This document shows, in pieces, positions 17,130 through 25,505 of a DNA stretch of 64,000 nt. Numbering within the stretch: position 1 is the stretch's first letter; each line of letters starts with the position of its first letter. The notes under the pieces were generated by a model. That model made no database searches. It had not been told where the DNA came from and was given only the letters and a program-made list of their open reading frames with translations. The position numbers and the translations under genes are program-made. Location: the NCBI RefSeq assembly GCF_050753345.1, contig NZ_JBLZFX010000014.1, positions 28,067-92,066 on the forward strand. Reading direction: 5' to 3'. Origin of the DNA: Alkalinema pantanalense. Its GTDB lineage: Bacteria; Cyanobacteriota; Cyanobacteriia; Leptolyngbyales; Leptolyngbyaceae.

Positions 17130-18420
17130 AATTATCTTTCCGTTTAGAGAGATATTTTGCTAAAAAGGGTGCAATTCCTTCAAACAGTTGCTCTGGATAT
17201 TCTTCATGTAATCCCAAGGAACCCGGCATCCTTAAAATCTGCACCCCACCAAAATGGGCTACGACTTCTGCCTCCGCACGGGATTTGGGCGGCATATTTT
17301 CGCCAATGACTAGTAATACGGGAATCCGACGCCCTTGGAAATAGGCCAGCCAATCCTGACTCGATCGCACCGGATCAAGGGCACCTGTGACAAACGCAGC
17401 CGAGGCAAACCGTGCTCCTTTGACCTTGGTAATTTTGAATTTCTCCTGAAGTACCGCTGGGGTAATCCGGGCGCGATCGGCGTAGACATGTCGCCGCATC
17501 ATAAAGTTGAGGAAAAATTTGGCGGTGTTGAGGCGATAGAGTAATTGTCCCAGGAGCGGCAGATTAATCAACCCCTGTAGTAATTTAAACCAAGCACGCT
17601 TAGTCTCACCCATCATCGTCGGTAATGGCCCCCGCCACGTTGGAGCTGCCAGCACCACCCAAGACCAAGGATTTGGTTCCATGCGGGCTAGCTCCATGAC
17701 ATAGCCCGCAGCATGACCAGCCGCAATGACCACGATCGGTTCTTGGAAGGTTTCTTGGACAAAGTTGCGCAACAGGGATTGATAGAGTTTGGGGGTGTAT
17801 TTCACCTTGGGTCGATCGCTGGATCCAAATCCAACCCAATCAAGTAGATAAACCTGATATTTTTCTGCCAGCAGTTCTCCCAGCCTTCGCATTTCATTGC
17901 GATGGGATATGGTGCTCAAAGCGGGTAACAGCAGAATTGGGGAGCCCTGACCAAAGACTTCATAGTTCACCCCGATCGTTTGTTTTTCCCAGCGCCAGTA
18001 GTAAATTCGCAGATCCCCTGAAGGCGGGCTAGAGGTTTCCTGGCTAGAGGCTTCCTGGACTTGTAATTCTTGGACTTGTAATTCTTGGACTTGTAATTCT
18101 TGGACTTGTAATTCTTGGACGTGGGGTTCCTGTGTTGGTAATTCCTGATCTGGTAATGCCTGCGCTTGGGACGCCTGTTCCGGTGAGGAAATCATGATCC
18201 CATCCGTTGCAGGCTCGATGAAAGAGGACTGACCTGGTGCTGGCTGGTCGGTACTGGATTGTTCGAGGTTCATACCGTCCATCCCAGGCTCCTTCGGGGA
18301 CGCTTGACCGATCGGGTTTGTCTGTTGCTGACTCTCTGCGGATTGATCAACCTCTGCCACCTCAGCCTTCTCACCCTCTGCGAAAGATTCCCCGTCCCAA
18401 CTCGTATCCTGCGTCGTCAT
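17128..18420 (-). CDS. alpha/beta-hydrolase-fold protein with Ala at the nucleophile site
   Basis: The ATG at 18420 has GGGGAG seven bases upstream. The frame also offers a GTG at 18459 directly abutting the sufE stop, which would allow coupling. With the first choice the protein has 430 residues: an acidic Gln/Ser/Glu-rich N-terminal 140 residues including four QELQV repeats, then an alpha/beta-hydrolase domain (QTIGVNYEVFGQGSPILLLP, VYLLDWVGFGSSDRP). The nucleophile elbow reads GHAAG instead of G-x-S-x-G, so the catalytic Ser is replaced by Ala; the C-terminal LHEEYPEQ supplies a possible catalytic-type His. It may be a binding protein rather than an enzyme. It lies immediately downstream of sufE and probably shares its transcript. 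Confidence 0.85.
   Translation of the reverse strand: MTTQDTSWDGESFAEGEKAEVAEVDQSAESQQQTNPIGQASPKEPGMDGMNLEQSSTDQPAPGQSSFIEPATDGIMISSPEQASQAQALPDQELPTQEPHVQELQVQELQVQELQVQELQVQEASSQETSSPPSGDLRIYYWRWEKQTIGVNYEVFGQGSPILLLPALSTISHRNEMRRLGELLAEKYQVYLLDWVGFGSSDRPKVKYTPKLYQSLLRNFVQETFQEPIVVIAAGHAAGYVMELARMEPNPWSWVVLAAPTWRGPLPTMMGETKRAWFKLLQGLINLPLLGQLLYRLNTAKFFLNFMMRRHVYADRARITPAVLQEKFKITKVKGARFASAAFVTGALDPVRSSQDWLAYFQGRRIPVLLVIGENMPPKSRAEAEVVAHFGGVQILRMPGSLGLHEEYPEQLFEGIAPFLAKYLSKRKDN
18055..18114. repeat. 15-bp in-frame tandem repeat, four copies
   Basis: Four consecutive units of TTGGACTTGTAATTC (plus strand) inside the N-terminal region of the hydrolase gene; on the coding strand they give four QELQV pentapeptides. 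Because the unit is a multiple of three, copy number can change without frameshift. Confidence 0.95.
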
Positions 18421-18459
18421 TCCCATTCTCCCCTGATTTACCTGCCTAGCGCTCTGCAC

Positions 18460-18888
18460 TTAATTTTGCAGTCCGATCGCCTTATGTTGCATTAACTTGA
18501 AAATGTTGTAAAACCCATTCGCCCGAGAGGGGGTTAGGCTGACATCTAATCCAGTGTCTTGAATAAAATCTGGGGTGAGGCTGGCAATTTCCTGGGGAGA
18601 TAGGCCATTCAGACCCTCCAAGAGCAGTCCCACCAGCCCTTTTACCAGTTGGGCATCCGAGTCTCCCGCAAATTGCACCTTGCCATCCACCAAAGAGGCT
18701 GTGACATACACCTGAGACACACAGCCCTGCACCTTGTTGTCAGTGGTTTTGTCTGCTTCAGGAAAAGGGGGGACTTTTTTGGCGTAGAAAATCAATTGCT
18801 CATATTTGCGTTTCGGATCGGTGACTCTCTGAAAACGCTGCACAATTTTAGCGAGGGTCTCGGGAAGGGGCATTGTGGGCCTACTCAT
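18460..18888 (-). CDS. sufE: SufE family sulfur-acceptor protein
   Basis: SufE accepts persulfide sulfur from the cysteine desulfurase SufS and passes it to the iron-sulfur cluster scaffold. Product 142 residues, the usual length. The active cysteine is Cys56 in NKVQGCVSQVYV. The surrounding KYEQLIFYAKKVPPFPE and the C-terminal LTPSRANGFYNIFKLMQHKA are characteristic. The stop codon is directly followed by a possible GTG start of the hydrolase-fold gene. No suf operon genes are adjacent. Confidence 0.95.
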   Translation of the reverse strand: MSRPTMPLPETLAKIVQRFQRVTDPKRKYEQLIFYAKKVPPFPEADKTTDNKVQGCVSQVYVTASLVDGKVQFAGDSDAQLVKGLVGLLLEGLNGLSPQEIASLTPDFIQDTGLDVSLTPSRANGFYNIFKLMQHKAIGLQN

Positions 18889-19429
18889 GGTCGTTTAGGG
18901 CACGGTTCGTTGAGGGAGCGGGTCGGCTGGGGACTTTAGGGAAACAACATTGGAGAAAAGGGATTATCGATCGAACGTACTGATCTCGTGTTTGAGCCGC
19001 TCCTCATTATAAAACGTCATAAAACGGTTCTATGAACAGTGATGAGATTCAGGAACAGTTGACTGATCGGAAGAATTGACAAAAGTCTTATTGCGAATTA
19101 CTAGTAGTTAATGGCAAATATTAATAGCAAAACGTCAGCAAGCGCCGCTTAGACTCACGTTTTGATCCTGATTTCGCGCAAAAACGCAACATTTAACCCA
19201 ATACCTGTAGCAAAAATTTGTAGCAAAAATGTTTGTATATGCTTCCAGGTTTCCGGAAAAATCTCCGTTAAGGCACATCCAAAATGCGAATGAAAATGTT
19301 AAGCTGCGTAAAGGATTTGCCATAAACCTGCGTAGGATGCCTATTTTCGTTGAATTCAGGATCTTGCTGAGTCCAACCAGTTGGCAGCTATGACCTCGGC
19401 ACTCTCTCCCCGGCGTGAATGAACGGCTC
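18889..19429. other. divergent intergenic region
   Basis: About 540 bp between the divergent sufE and nitroreductase genes. It must carry both promoters, but no clear -35/-10 pair, operator or RNA gene was recognised. Opposite-strand open frames here overlap the nitroreductase gene and look like chance. Confidence 0.5.
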
Positions 19430-20167
19430 ATGACCCAAGTTGACCAAAGTGTTTCAGTTGATAGCGGCAGTTCCCAAGCCAGCGCAGTCCAAAGTGCCGC
19501 TGCAGATGGTTCGCGGCAGGATGAGGGTTTGGATATCCAGACAGTCATTCTTAAACGGCGATCGATTAAGTCTTTTGAATCTACCCCGATCGCGCCAGAA
19601 ATCCTTCGCCGACTGGTGGAATTAACCGTTGCTGCTCCCAGTAGTTACAACCTCCAGGACTGGCGGATCATCATTATTCAAGACGACAGCCAAAAGCAAG
19701 CCCTTTCGGATGCAGCCTACGGACAACAACAGGTATTGCAAGCTCCGGTGACTTTTGTCTTTGCGGCGGATCCCAATGCTTGGAAGCAGGATTTAACCCC
19801 CATCTATCAACAAGGGATTGCCACTGGGGCTTGGACGGCAGAAACCGTGGAGTATTTCAAGCTGGCGATTCCCCGCTTTCAGATGGGATTGGGTGACAAA
19901 GGCCGGGAGTACGCCATCAAGGATGCGATGATTGCGGCGACCCATTTGGTGCTGGCTGCGGAAGGGTTAGGGTTATCAACCTGCTTTATGAATGGTTGGG
20001 AAGAAGATAAAATCAAGGCTGCGATCGGTGCTGAGAATGATCCTGACCTCGCGATCGCGGTGATTATTCCCGTCGGCTATGCCTCTGAGGTTAGAGGCAA
20101 TCCGGGGCGACTTCCCTTTGCCTATAACGTTTTTGTTGATAAATTTGGTAGCTCCTACAAGGGGTGA
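19430..20167 (+). CDS. nitroreductase family protein
   Basis: FMN-dependent reductase fold of the nitroreductase superfamily, 245 residues from the ATG at 19430; an in-frame GTG at 19415 is the alternative and no ribosome-binding site separates them. The first 30 residues are Ser/Gln/Ala-rich and probably disordered. The core opens with LKRRSIKSFESTPIAPEILR and VELTVAAPSSYNLQDWRIII (flavin-phosphate arginines and the SxNxQ/DW segment), and ends with IIPVGYASE and GRLPF. The substrate is unknown; quinone- or nitroaromatic-reducing homologs are common. Confidence 0.85.
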   Translation: MTQVDQSVSVDSGSSQASAVQSAAADGSRQDEGLDIQTVILKRRSIKSFESTPIAPEILRRLVELTVAAPSSYNLQDWRIIIIQDDSQKQALSDAAYGQQQVLQAPVTFVFAADPNAWKQDLTPIYQQGIATGAWTAETVEYFKLAIPRFQMGLGDKGREYAIKDAMIAATHLVLAAEGLGLSTCFMNGWEEDKIKAAIGAENDPDLAIAVIIPVGYASEVRGNPGRLPFAYNVFVDKFGSSYKG

Positions 20168-20219
20168 TCAACCTACAAGGGCTGCTCAAAACGCTGATCA
20201 AATGTTGGGCGGAATTGGG

Positions 20220-20249
20220 AAAGGGTTCAGCTACAGGCCAAACCCTTTT
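20220..20249 (+). terminator. probable terminator of the nitroreductase gene
   Basis: An 8-bp stem AAAGGGTT/AACCCTTT with a 13-base loop, followed by TTC, 53 bp after the stop codon. Stem strength is moderate and the T tract short. Confidence 0.5.
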
Positions 20250-20620
20250 CTGACCCTGTTGCGTTTAACCGATCTATCCGAACCTAAACGTGCGCCATTA
20301 TCTTACGGTTTTCCATAACTCTATCTTCTAAGATACGGGTGGGCTTTGCCAGATTTTGGCAAATTTCCTTGGGAATCCAACAAGCTCACAGGGGCTGTCT
20401 CAGCCTATAGCCGTCATTGGTCTTATTACGATCGATCGTAAAGCTGCCCCGAAAAATTGATTCACTCCTCAATCATTCCCAGCAATTCTCATTTTAAAAA
20501 ACGGCATCTTTGGAAGACTTGCACAAAGAGGCTTTTACAATTATTTGTAAACTGACAAATCGCTGAAACCCATTAGACTCGTTCCATACTGAGAATTGCT
20601 GAATCATTCCAATAAATAAT

Positions 20621-20664
20621 GGGAGATCCAGTGGGACAAGTTTGTCCACAATCCTGTATCTCCC
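20621..20664. repeat. imperfect 44-bp hairpin
   Basis: Outer arms GGGAGAT and ATCTCCC enclose inner arms GTGGGACAA and TTTGTCCAC, giving a long imperfect stem with a minimal loop. It lies about 50 bp beyond the 3' end of speD and could be a transcription stop or a small insertion remnant. Confidence 0.6.
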
Positions 20665-20695
20665 ATCCTATGCGTCAACGGATTTTTAACTAGCT

Positions 20696-20711
20696 CGCTA
20701 GCTAGCTAGCG
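20696..20711. repeat. perfect 16-bp palindrome next to the speD stop
   Basis: CGCTAGCTAGCTAGCG is its own reverse complement and begins seven bases beyond the speD stop codon (reading minus). The speD strand continues AGCTAGTTAAAAAT, a weak T/A tail, so it may help end speD transcription. Confidence 0.6.
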
Positions 20712-20717
20712 CGGGGG

Positions 20718-21170
20718 TTACCTCACCGCACCACTAAGAACTGGCAACTTGAGCTGTGAGGGATCAAGCTGCACTGAATTGAGCTTTTCTGCATCCAGTT
20801 TCGTGGGATCGAACCGAGCCGGATCGAAACGTTCCTGCATCTGTCGCGAAACCCAGCGGGGCCGCCATCGTTCTTCCAGAATGTCGCCGAAAGGTTCAAC
20901 AAAAATAGTCTCGCCGCACGTGAATACATCCAGGAAACAAGCGTTGTATTCAGGATAAGTGTGAATACTCGCGTGAGATTCTGAAAGCAAGAAGATTATC
21001 GAAAGCCCCTCTGGAGTAAACTTATGCTCCAAATGGGAAAGAATCGTAGCCCCGATCACATTAATTGCGTCGGTCATATCTCGCTTGATCATTTCTAGAT
21101 CATTCAGGTCTGCTTCGCAGCCTGAAAAGTTGAGCAAGAGGTGTCTACCGTAAAAATCGTACTGTTGCAT
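20718..21170 (-). CDS. speD: S-adenosylmethionine decarboxylase proenzyme
   Basis: Pyruvoyl enzyme making decarboxylated SAM, the aminopropyl donor for spermidine. Product 150 residues. Self-cleavage is expected between Glu64 and Ser65 in LLSESHASIHTYPE; His70 and Cys85 (FTCGE) complete the processing and active site, with the same spacing as Ser63/His68/Cys83 of the Thermotoga enzyme. Beyond the normal core the last 30 or so residues form a repetitive tail of Asp-Pro/Leu pentads (FDPARFDPTKLDAEKLNSV). No spermidine synthase gene is adjacent, but a decayed amine oxidase gene lies upstream on the same strand. Confidence 0.94.
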   Translation of the reverse strand: MQQYDFYGRHLLLNFSGCEADLNDLEMIKRDMTDAINVIGATILSHLEHKFTPEGLSIIFLLSESHASIHTYPEYNACFLDVFTCGETIFVEPFGDILEERWRPRWVSRQMQERFDPARFDPTKLDAEKLNSVQLDPSQLKLPVLSGAVR

Positions 21171-21421
21171 AGAACGAGCCTTTTGCTGCCAACCAGCAGA
21201 TGGACGACAAATTTAGATGAAATTAACACCCACTTGTTAATCAATAGGGTTTGACGCACAGAATTCTAAATATACATCAAACATCAAGGAATTGTGTGTA
21301 GATTTCAGAAGAATTTCCAACTAGCAGATCCCTTGAGTCAATCTTACGGAGATTTACCCGGCGGGGTGCTGACGGAATACCGAACTGAACTGACTCACAC
21401 AGGGATAACGACGCACTCGTA

Positions 21422-22618
21422 TTAAGAAAGAATGCGACGAGCGGCAGCGATACCAGAAAGAGCGGCTCCTTCTAGAAAGCCTTGCCATTCGTAGAACAAG
21501 TTAGTGTGCTCTCCTGCCAAGAGGAGATTGTGAATAGGCTGGCCTTCGAATTCTGCAAATCGCGTGAGTTGCCCCGGTCGGTAGCAGAGGTAGGAGCCTT
21601 TTGTAAATGGGTTGGACGTCCACTGTTCAAGATGCCCTAAAATGTGTTCCCGATCGTCATACCTGACCTGTTGTTTTGCGCCGGGATAGATGCGATCGAA
21701 CTGATCGAGAAAAATGCGGGCTTCTTGTTGAAAGGCTAAGGGATCTAATTCTGCTCCGAGGTGACCACTAGCTCAATGGACAATGAAGCCGTGGTCGCGA
21801 TCGGCATTAGCGGGATTGCCTGCCCAGGTGACTTGGTGGTGCAGCAGGTCAGAATAGGATGCGCCATTGCTGTGGTGTTGTCGCCAGGGTTGGCCCACGA
21901 AACTTAGCATTAATTTGGCTTGGCTGCCGTTGTCCAATTCAGCGATCGCGGCGCGTTTCCAATCTGGTAGTTCCAAGCTTTCATCCAATTCCACCTCGCG
22001 CAGGGCTGGGAAAGGCACCGTAATGACTGCAAAATCAAACTCGTGGGATTCTGCCCGTCCGCCTCGATCGAAGGTCAGTTCAATGCGGGTACTGGCGGGA
22101 CGCCGCACTCGCACCGGGCGAGATCCCAACTCCAACTGTCCGGGCAATCGCTGACAGAGATGCTGCACAATTTTTTCGTTGCCAACCAGGATGTGGTAAT
22201 GTTCATCGCTAAAAATATCAAGGGGACGATGGCTTAAGTCTTCGTCAAAGTTAACTAACAGGAAATGCAAGCTGGTTTGTTCTTGGGATTCGAGTCCGTA
22301 TTCACCCAGGTAGCCAGCATAGATAAACGATCGAATCAGTTTCCCGGCGTCTACTTTGTCTAGATAATCGTTGAGGCTAATTTCATCCAAGGCGAGATTG
22401 AAGTTCGATCGAAGTCCCTATGGCTAGCCCCCGTCGGTTGACCAGACAGTTGGGCTAAATCGGGCTGAATGGGCTTGCAGGAGATCCTGATATTCCTCCA
22501 CCAGATCGGCTTCGGTGTAGTGCTGGTTGTTGAAGTAAAACGTCAGGTTCCCAGGGGGTGCGCCGTAGTCTTCAATCTCTAGGCCAAATTCTCGGGCATA
22601 GCCGATGACACTGGGCTA
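21422..22618 (-). pseudogene. flavin-containing amine oxidase pseudogene
   Basis: Three colinear pieces of a flavin monoamine oxidase on the minus strand. Piece 1 (22618 to about 22480) reads GYAREFGLEIEDYGAPPGN. A one-base shift near 22475 moves the frame to PIQPDLAQLSGQPTGAS and on into the 21773-22390 segment (SPWMDEISLNDYLDKV ... DFAVITVPFPALREVE). An in-frame TGA at 21775-21773 interrupts it, after which the same frame continues as GHLGAELDPLAFQQEA to the FAD-binding C-terminus LLLAGEHTNLFYEWQGFLEG and a TAA. The N-terminal Rossmann GxGxxG segment is absent upstream. Lesions: 5' deletion, frameshift, nonsense codon. The gene once would have oxidised an amine or amino acid; the neighbour speD suggests polyamines, but that is inference. 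Confidence 0.85.
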
Positions 22619-22792
22619 GTTGATGAATCCTCAAAAGTTGTTGGAAGCGCATTGACTGACTCATAAACAAGTAACCAAATCACCAAGAGACGGGATAACT
22701 AGACGATCGGAGAATCCTGGGGTTTTCAAAGGATTCACCTTACCAGAATTTGACCTTTTATCGTTAATCGCACAGTTCAGATTACGGATCTG

Positions 22793-22810
22793 TTTTGCTG
22801 ATCAGCAAAA
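22793..22810. repeat. perfect 18-bp palindrome
   Basis: TTTTGCTGATCAGCAAAA is a perfect dyad, 140 bp downstream of the minus-strand Pro/Thr-rich gene and upstream of the amine oxidase remnant. It resembles an operator or a short transcription-stop hairpin; no T tract follows on either strand beyond the dyad itself. Confidence 0.7.
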
Positions 22811-22948
22811 TCGATCGGATTCTAAAATCTTCCTTGCAAAAAATCCATCCCGCGATCGAGATGGATTCTGCTAGCAATCAAAGCGTTCGATGGGATTCGT
22901 TCTTGTGTCTGGTTTAGCGTTAATGAGCAATTGACCGAAAGCATTCAG

Positions 22949-24760
22949 CTAGTTCGCTGCACTGACGATCGTTTTGTCGGCAACGACCAATTTGGGCAAG
23001 ACAATTTGCTGCTGCTTGTAGTCAATAAAGCCGTGGGGCGGAAATCCTAGGACTTCCATGGCATCGTTGTCTGACGCATTTCGAAATTTCCAGGCTGCTA
23101 CATAATCTGCTTGGCTTAGCTGCTTGACAGAAAATGAACCCGCTTGCTGAGAGGATTGAGCTTCTTGGGCTGCGGTCGTATTCAGCGGCAAAAGTTCAAT
23201 CTGATCAGTGCTGGCCAGCTTTTGGGGCACGACCAGAAAATCTTGGAGGCTGCGCAGGGCATTGAGAACTTGGGTGCGGCTGGAAATGTCAGGATTGCTT
23301 GTGGTCGCCAGGATCTTGGTTTCCTGCGTAGGCGGCATCATCGTCGTTAACGGCGGTTGGCTAGATACCTCACTGATCACGGGATTCTTGACTGAGCGAT
23401 CGGTCAGGTTGGATGGTTGGATACTCGTCGGCTGAGTGGCTACCGTGACTGGAGTCGTCTGGGTTTGGGTTACACCGTTAGAATTGGCGGCTCCGGTGGG
23501 GTTCAAGCCCGTTTGGCCTAGGGCGTTACTCGAGGTTTTTGTGGGGAAATCTGTGGCTGGAGGAAAGCTGGTGCTAGGCGTCGCTGTAGGATTCGCTGGC
23601 GCAGCAACAGAATTAGCACCAGGACGATTCAGTGAATTCTCGAGTGATGGCACAGTTTCGATCGAAATTGCAGGATTATCGCTGCTCATCGGATTCGGAT
23701 TTTGTGCGATCGGCCCGTTATTGATTGCCCCAGGATTATTCACAGAATTGGTCGCATTTGTGCCTATGGCGTTGGAACTGACAATCGTGGCTAAGGATTC
23801 CGGCGTGGCTGGAGTCAGGGCGACATTGCCTGGATTACCCTCACCTGTACCGGAAGCCGCAGGCGCTTGGGCCACCGGAGTTCCTGTTCGTCCACTGCCC
23901 GCTGCGGCTTGCATCACCACTTCTGGCGGGGCGACGGAAATAGGACGGAGGGTCACATTCCCCATAGCAGTCTGCGGATTGGCTGCAAGGGCTGAACCCG
24001 ATATCCCCGTGGTTCCGATCGGGGCTGGAATCGCTGCAAGGTTGGGAGAGGTAGGAGCAACGGCGGTTCTGATGGGCGGTGGCAGCGGGACAGATAACAT
24101 TTTCGGCGGAGCCAACAATTCAGGTTGACTAGGCGCAGGTGTCAGCGTTTTAGAATCCTCTTTGGGCTGGGGCTGCGTGTCGTTTTTGAGGGCTGTCGTG
24201 GTCAGCGGTCGGGTGGGCTGTTTCATAGCTTCAGCCACCATAAAGCCTGAAACGATCGTCGCTGCTAGAACCCCTGCACCCACGACCCCGGTGGGAAATT
24301 TTGAGGTGGAAAAGGTTTGGGGGGCGTAGTCTGTGCCGCCTGAAGGGGGCTGTTCTTGGTCAAAGTAGTACTGGAAGTAGGTTAGTGAGCCGTCCTGATG
24401 GACATCGTAGCGATTTTGGGGAGGCTCAGGAATCTCCGTTGCAGCAACATCTACATAGGTTTTATCTCCATAGATTGCGTCACTGCTTTGACTAGGTTGA
24501 GGGTTGCCAGTCCCGTCATTCTGATACTCGTCATAGTCATGCAGGGTCGTATCGATCGGAATCAGTGAACCCGCCTCGGCAAGGGCCGTTGCTTCCTGAG
24601 AATCGGAATCGGCATTGGTTACTAGAAATTCTGGGCTGGGGGGTTCTGCGCCTGGGATTTCCTCTGGTGAAACGGCTGCTTCAGGGGTGAGTGGGGCATT
24701 GGAGGATGTTGAGGGTTCTGTTGCCTTGGAAAAGACATCCAGATTAAGGTTGTGGATCAT
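22949..24760 (-). CDS. Pro/Thr/Asn-rich single-pass membrane protein
   Basis: Protein of 603 residues with no recognised family. Residues 1-155 are acidic and disordered with short Tyr-rich patches (YDVHQDGSLTYFQYYFDQ). One transmembrane helix lies at 157-178 (PTGVVGAGVLAATIVSGFM). About 300 Pro/Thr/Ala/Asn-rich residues follow, then a compact C-terminal domain (about 500-603: TRTQVLNALRSLQDFLVVP, LSQADYVAAWKFRNASDNDA). The architecture suggests a protein spanning the envelope, with the C-terminal domain outside the cytoplasm. The ATG at 24760 follows AGGAGT by 8 bp. It is divergent from the Wza-like exporter across 745 bp, so a role in exopolysaccharide export is possible but unproven. Confidence 0.75.
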   Translation of the reverse strand: MIHNLNLDVFSKATEPSTSSNAPLTPEAAVSPEEIPGAEPPSPEFLVTNADSDSQEATALAEAGSLIPIDTTLHDYDEYQNDGTGNPQPSQSSDAIYGDKTYVDVAATEIPEPPQNRYDVHQDGSLTYFQYYFDQEQPPSGGTDYAPQTFSTSKFPTGVVGAGVLAATIVSGFMVAEAMKQPTRPLTTTALKNDTQPQPKEDSKTLTPAPSQPELLAPPKMLSVPLPPPIRTAVAPTSPNLAAIPAPIGTTGISGSALAANPQTAMGNVTLRPISVAPPEVVMQAAAGSGRTGTPVAQAPAASGTGEGNPGNVALTPATPESLATIVSSNAIGTNATNSVNNPGAINNGPIAQNPNPMSSDNPAISIETVPSLENSLNRPGANSVAAPANPTATPSTSFPPATDFPTKTSSNALGQTGLNPTGAANSNGVTQTQTTPVTVATQPTSIQPSNLTDRSVKNPVISEVSSQPPLTTMMPPTQETKILATTSNPDISSRTQVLNALRSLQDFLVVPQKLASTDQIELLPLNTTAAQEAQSSQQAGSFSVKQLSQADYVAAWKFRNASDNDAMEVLGFPPHGFIDYKQQQIVLPKLVVADKTIVSAAN

Positions 24761-25505
24761 GGGTGATTACTCCTGATGGATGAAGGCCGGGATACAACCA
24801 GGGAATGAATAGCCAAGGCCAGCACGCTAAGTTCGATCGCTAGGGCTGATAGCCACGATTGAGCTCCTTCCATTAAGCAAGCAATCCTAGGCAATATCAG
24901 GACACTTTGCTCGGTTTCTTGACAAAAGTGAGGCACTGTCGTCAGGAAAATCACTCAACCCTTTGATGGAAGTTTGATAAACCATCCGGAGTCCTACGGG
25001 AAGCTCAGTAATGACTGATCAGTACTGATTAATAGTGACTGAGGTGCTAACCTGCTGATCCATGTCAATCTCCTGAAGATACTCAATCGATCAATTCCCG
25101 ATCGACCTGATTTTGCCCGGTTAAAAAAGTCTTGCGGTGAGAGTCCCGTAGCGAGGGAAATTTTTCTGCCCTCTCCGATCGGAACATTTCTGGAAAGCAG
25201 GGTTCAGAAGCTCTAGCTTTGTCAGTCCACTCACTTTAGTCTACTCAACTTTAATCCACTCACTGTTTGACATCGAACGGAATTGAGTCCTTATTGAATC
25301 CGTCTCTGTCTTCAGCCATGTCCCACAGACTCATCCCTTTATCCAGGTTTTGCTCAATTCTTCTATCAAGATCTTCTCTAAAAGTCGCTTTTGGAAGATA
25401 TTTTGGTAGACATTTTGTGTAGATCTTTTATTCATTGAGTTTTTTATCTACCGTTGAAGTCATCTTACTGCAAGCAAACACTCAGTTTTTAGACTCTGTT
25501 CGGTT
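24761..25505. other. long divergent regulatory region
   Basis: 745 bp between the divergent Pro/Thr-rich gene and the polysaccharide exporter gene. A GTG-initiated 65-codon frame on the minus strand (24757-24954) ends with a TGA overlapping the next ATG but lacks other coding support. The block around 25120-25200 (short G-rich and C-rich segments) might fold, yet it matches no riboswitch I know. Promoters for both sides must lie here. Confidence 0.5.

Larger units (their letters stand above)
20168..20717. other. convergent intergenic region with three dyad structures
   Basis: About 550 bp between the convergent nitroreductase and speD genes. It holds three inverted repeats listed separately (20220-20249, 20621-20664, 20696-20711). 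No open frame with coding character was seen in the remainder. Confidence 0.6.

Noticed and set aside
19135..19548. 137-codon minus-strand frame overlapping the nitroreductase start
   Set aside because: Trp/Cys/Arg-rich composition atypical of real proteins, and no ribosome-binding site; the nitroreductase is clearly the gene here.
23436..24128. 230-codon plus-strand frame
   Set aside because: It lies wholly opposite the Pro/Thr-rich gene; its Gly/Val/Ala richness mirrors the low-complexity coding strand.
24757..24954. 65-codon minus-strand frame whose TGA overlaps the ATG of the Pro/Thr-rich protein gene, with a hydrophobic stretch
   Set aside because: GTG start without a ribosome-binding site; the downstream gene has its own AGGAGT, so the overlap needs no coupling. 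No family resemblance.
25110..25200. possible riboswitch or structured leader upstream of the polysaccharide exporter
   Set aside because: Some G-rich and C-rich segments can pair, but none of the conserved cores of known riboswitch classes was found and the distance to the gene is over 300 bp.
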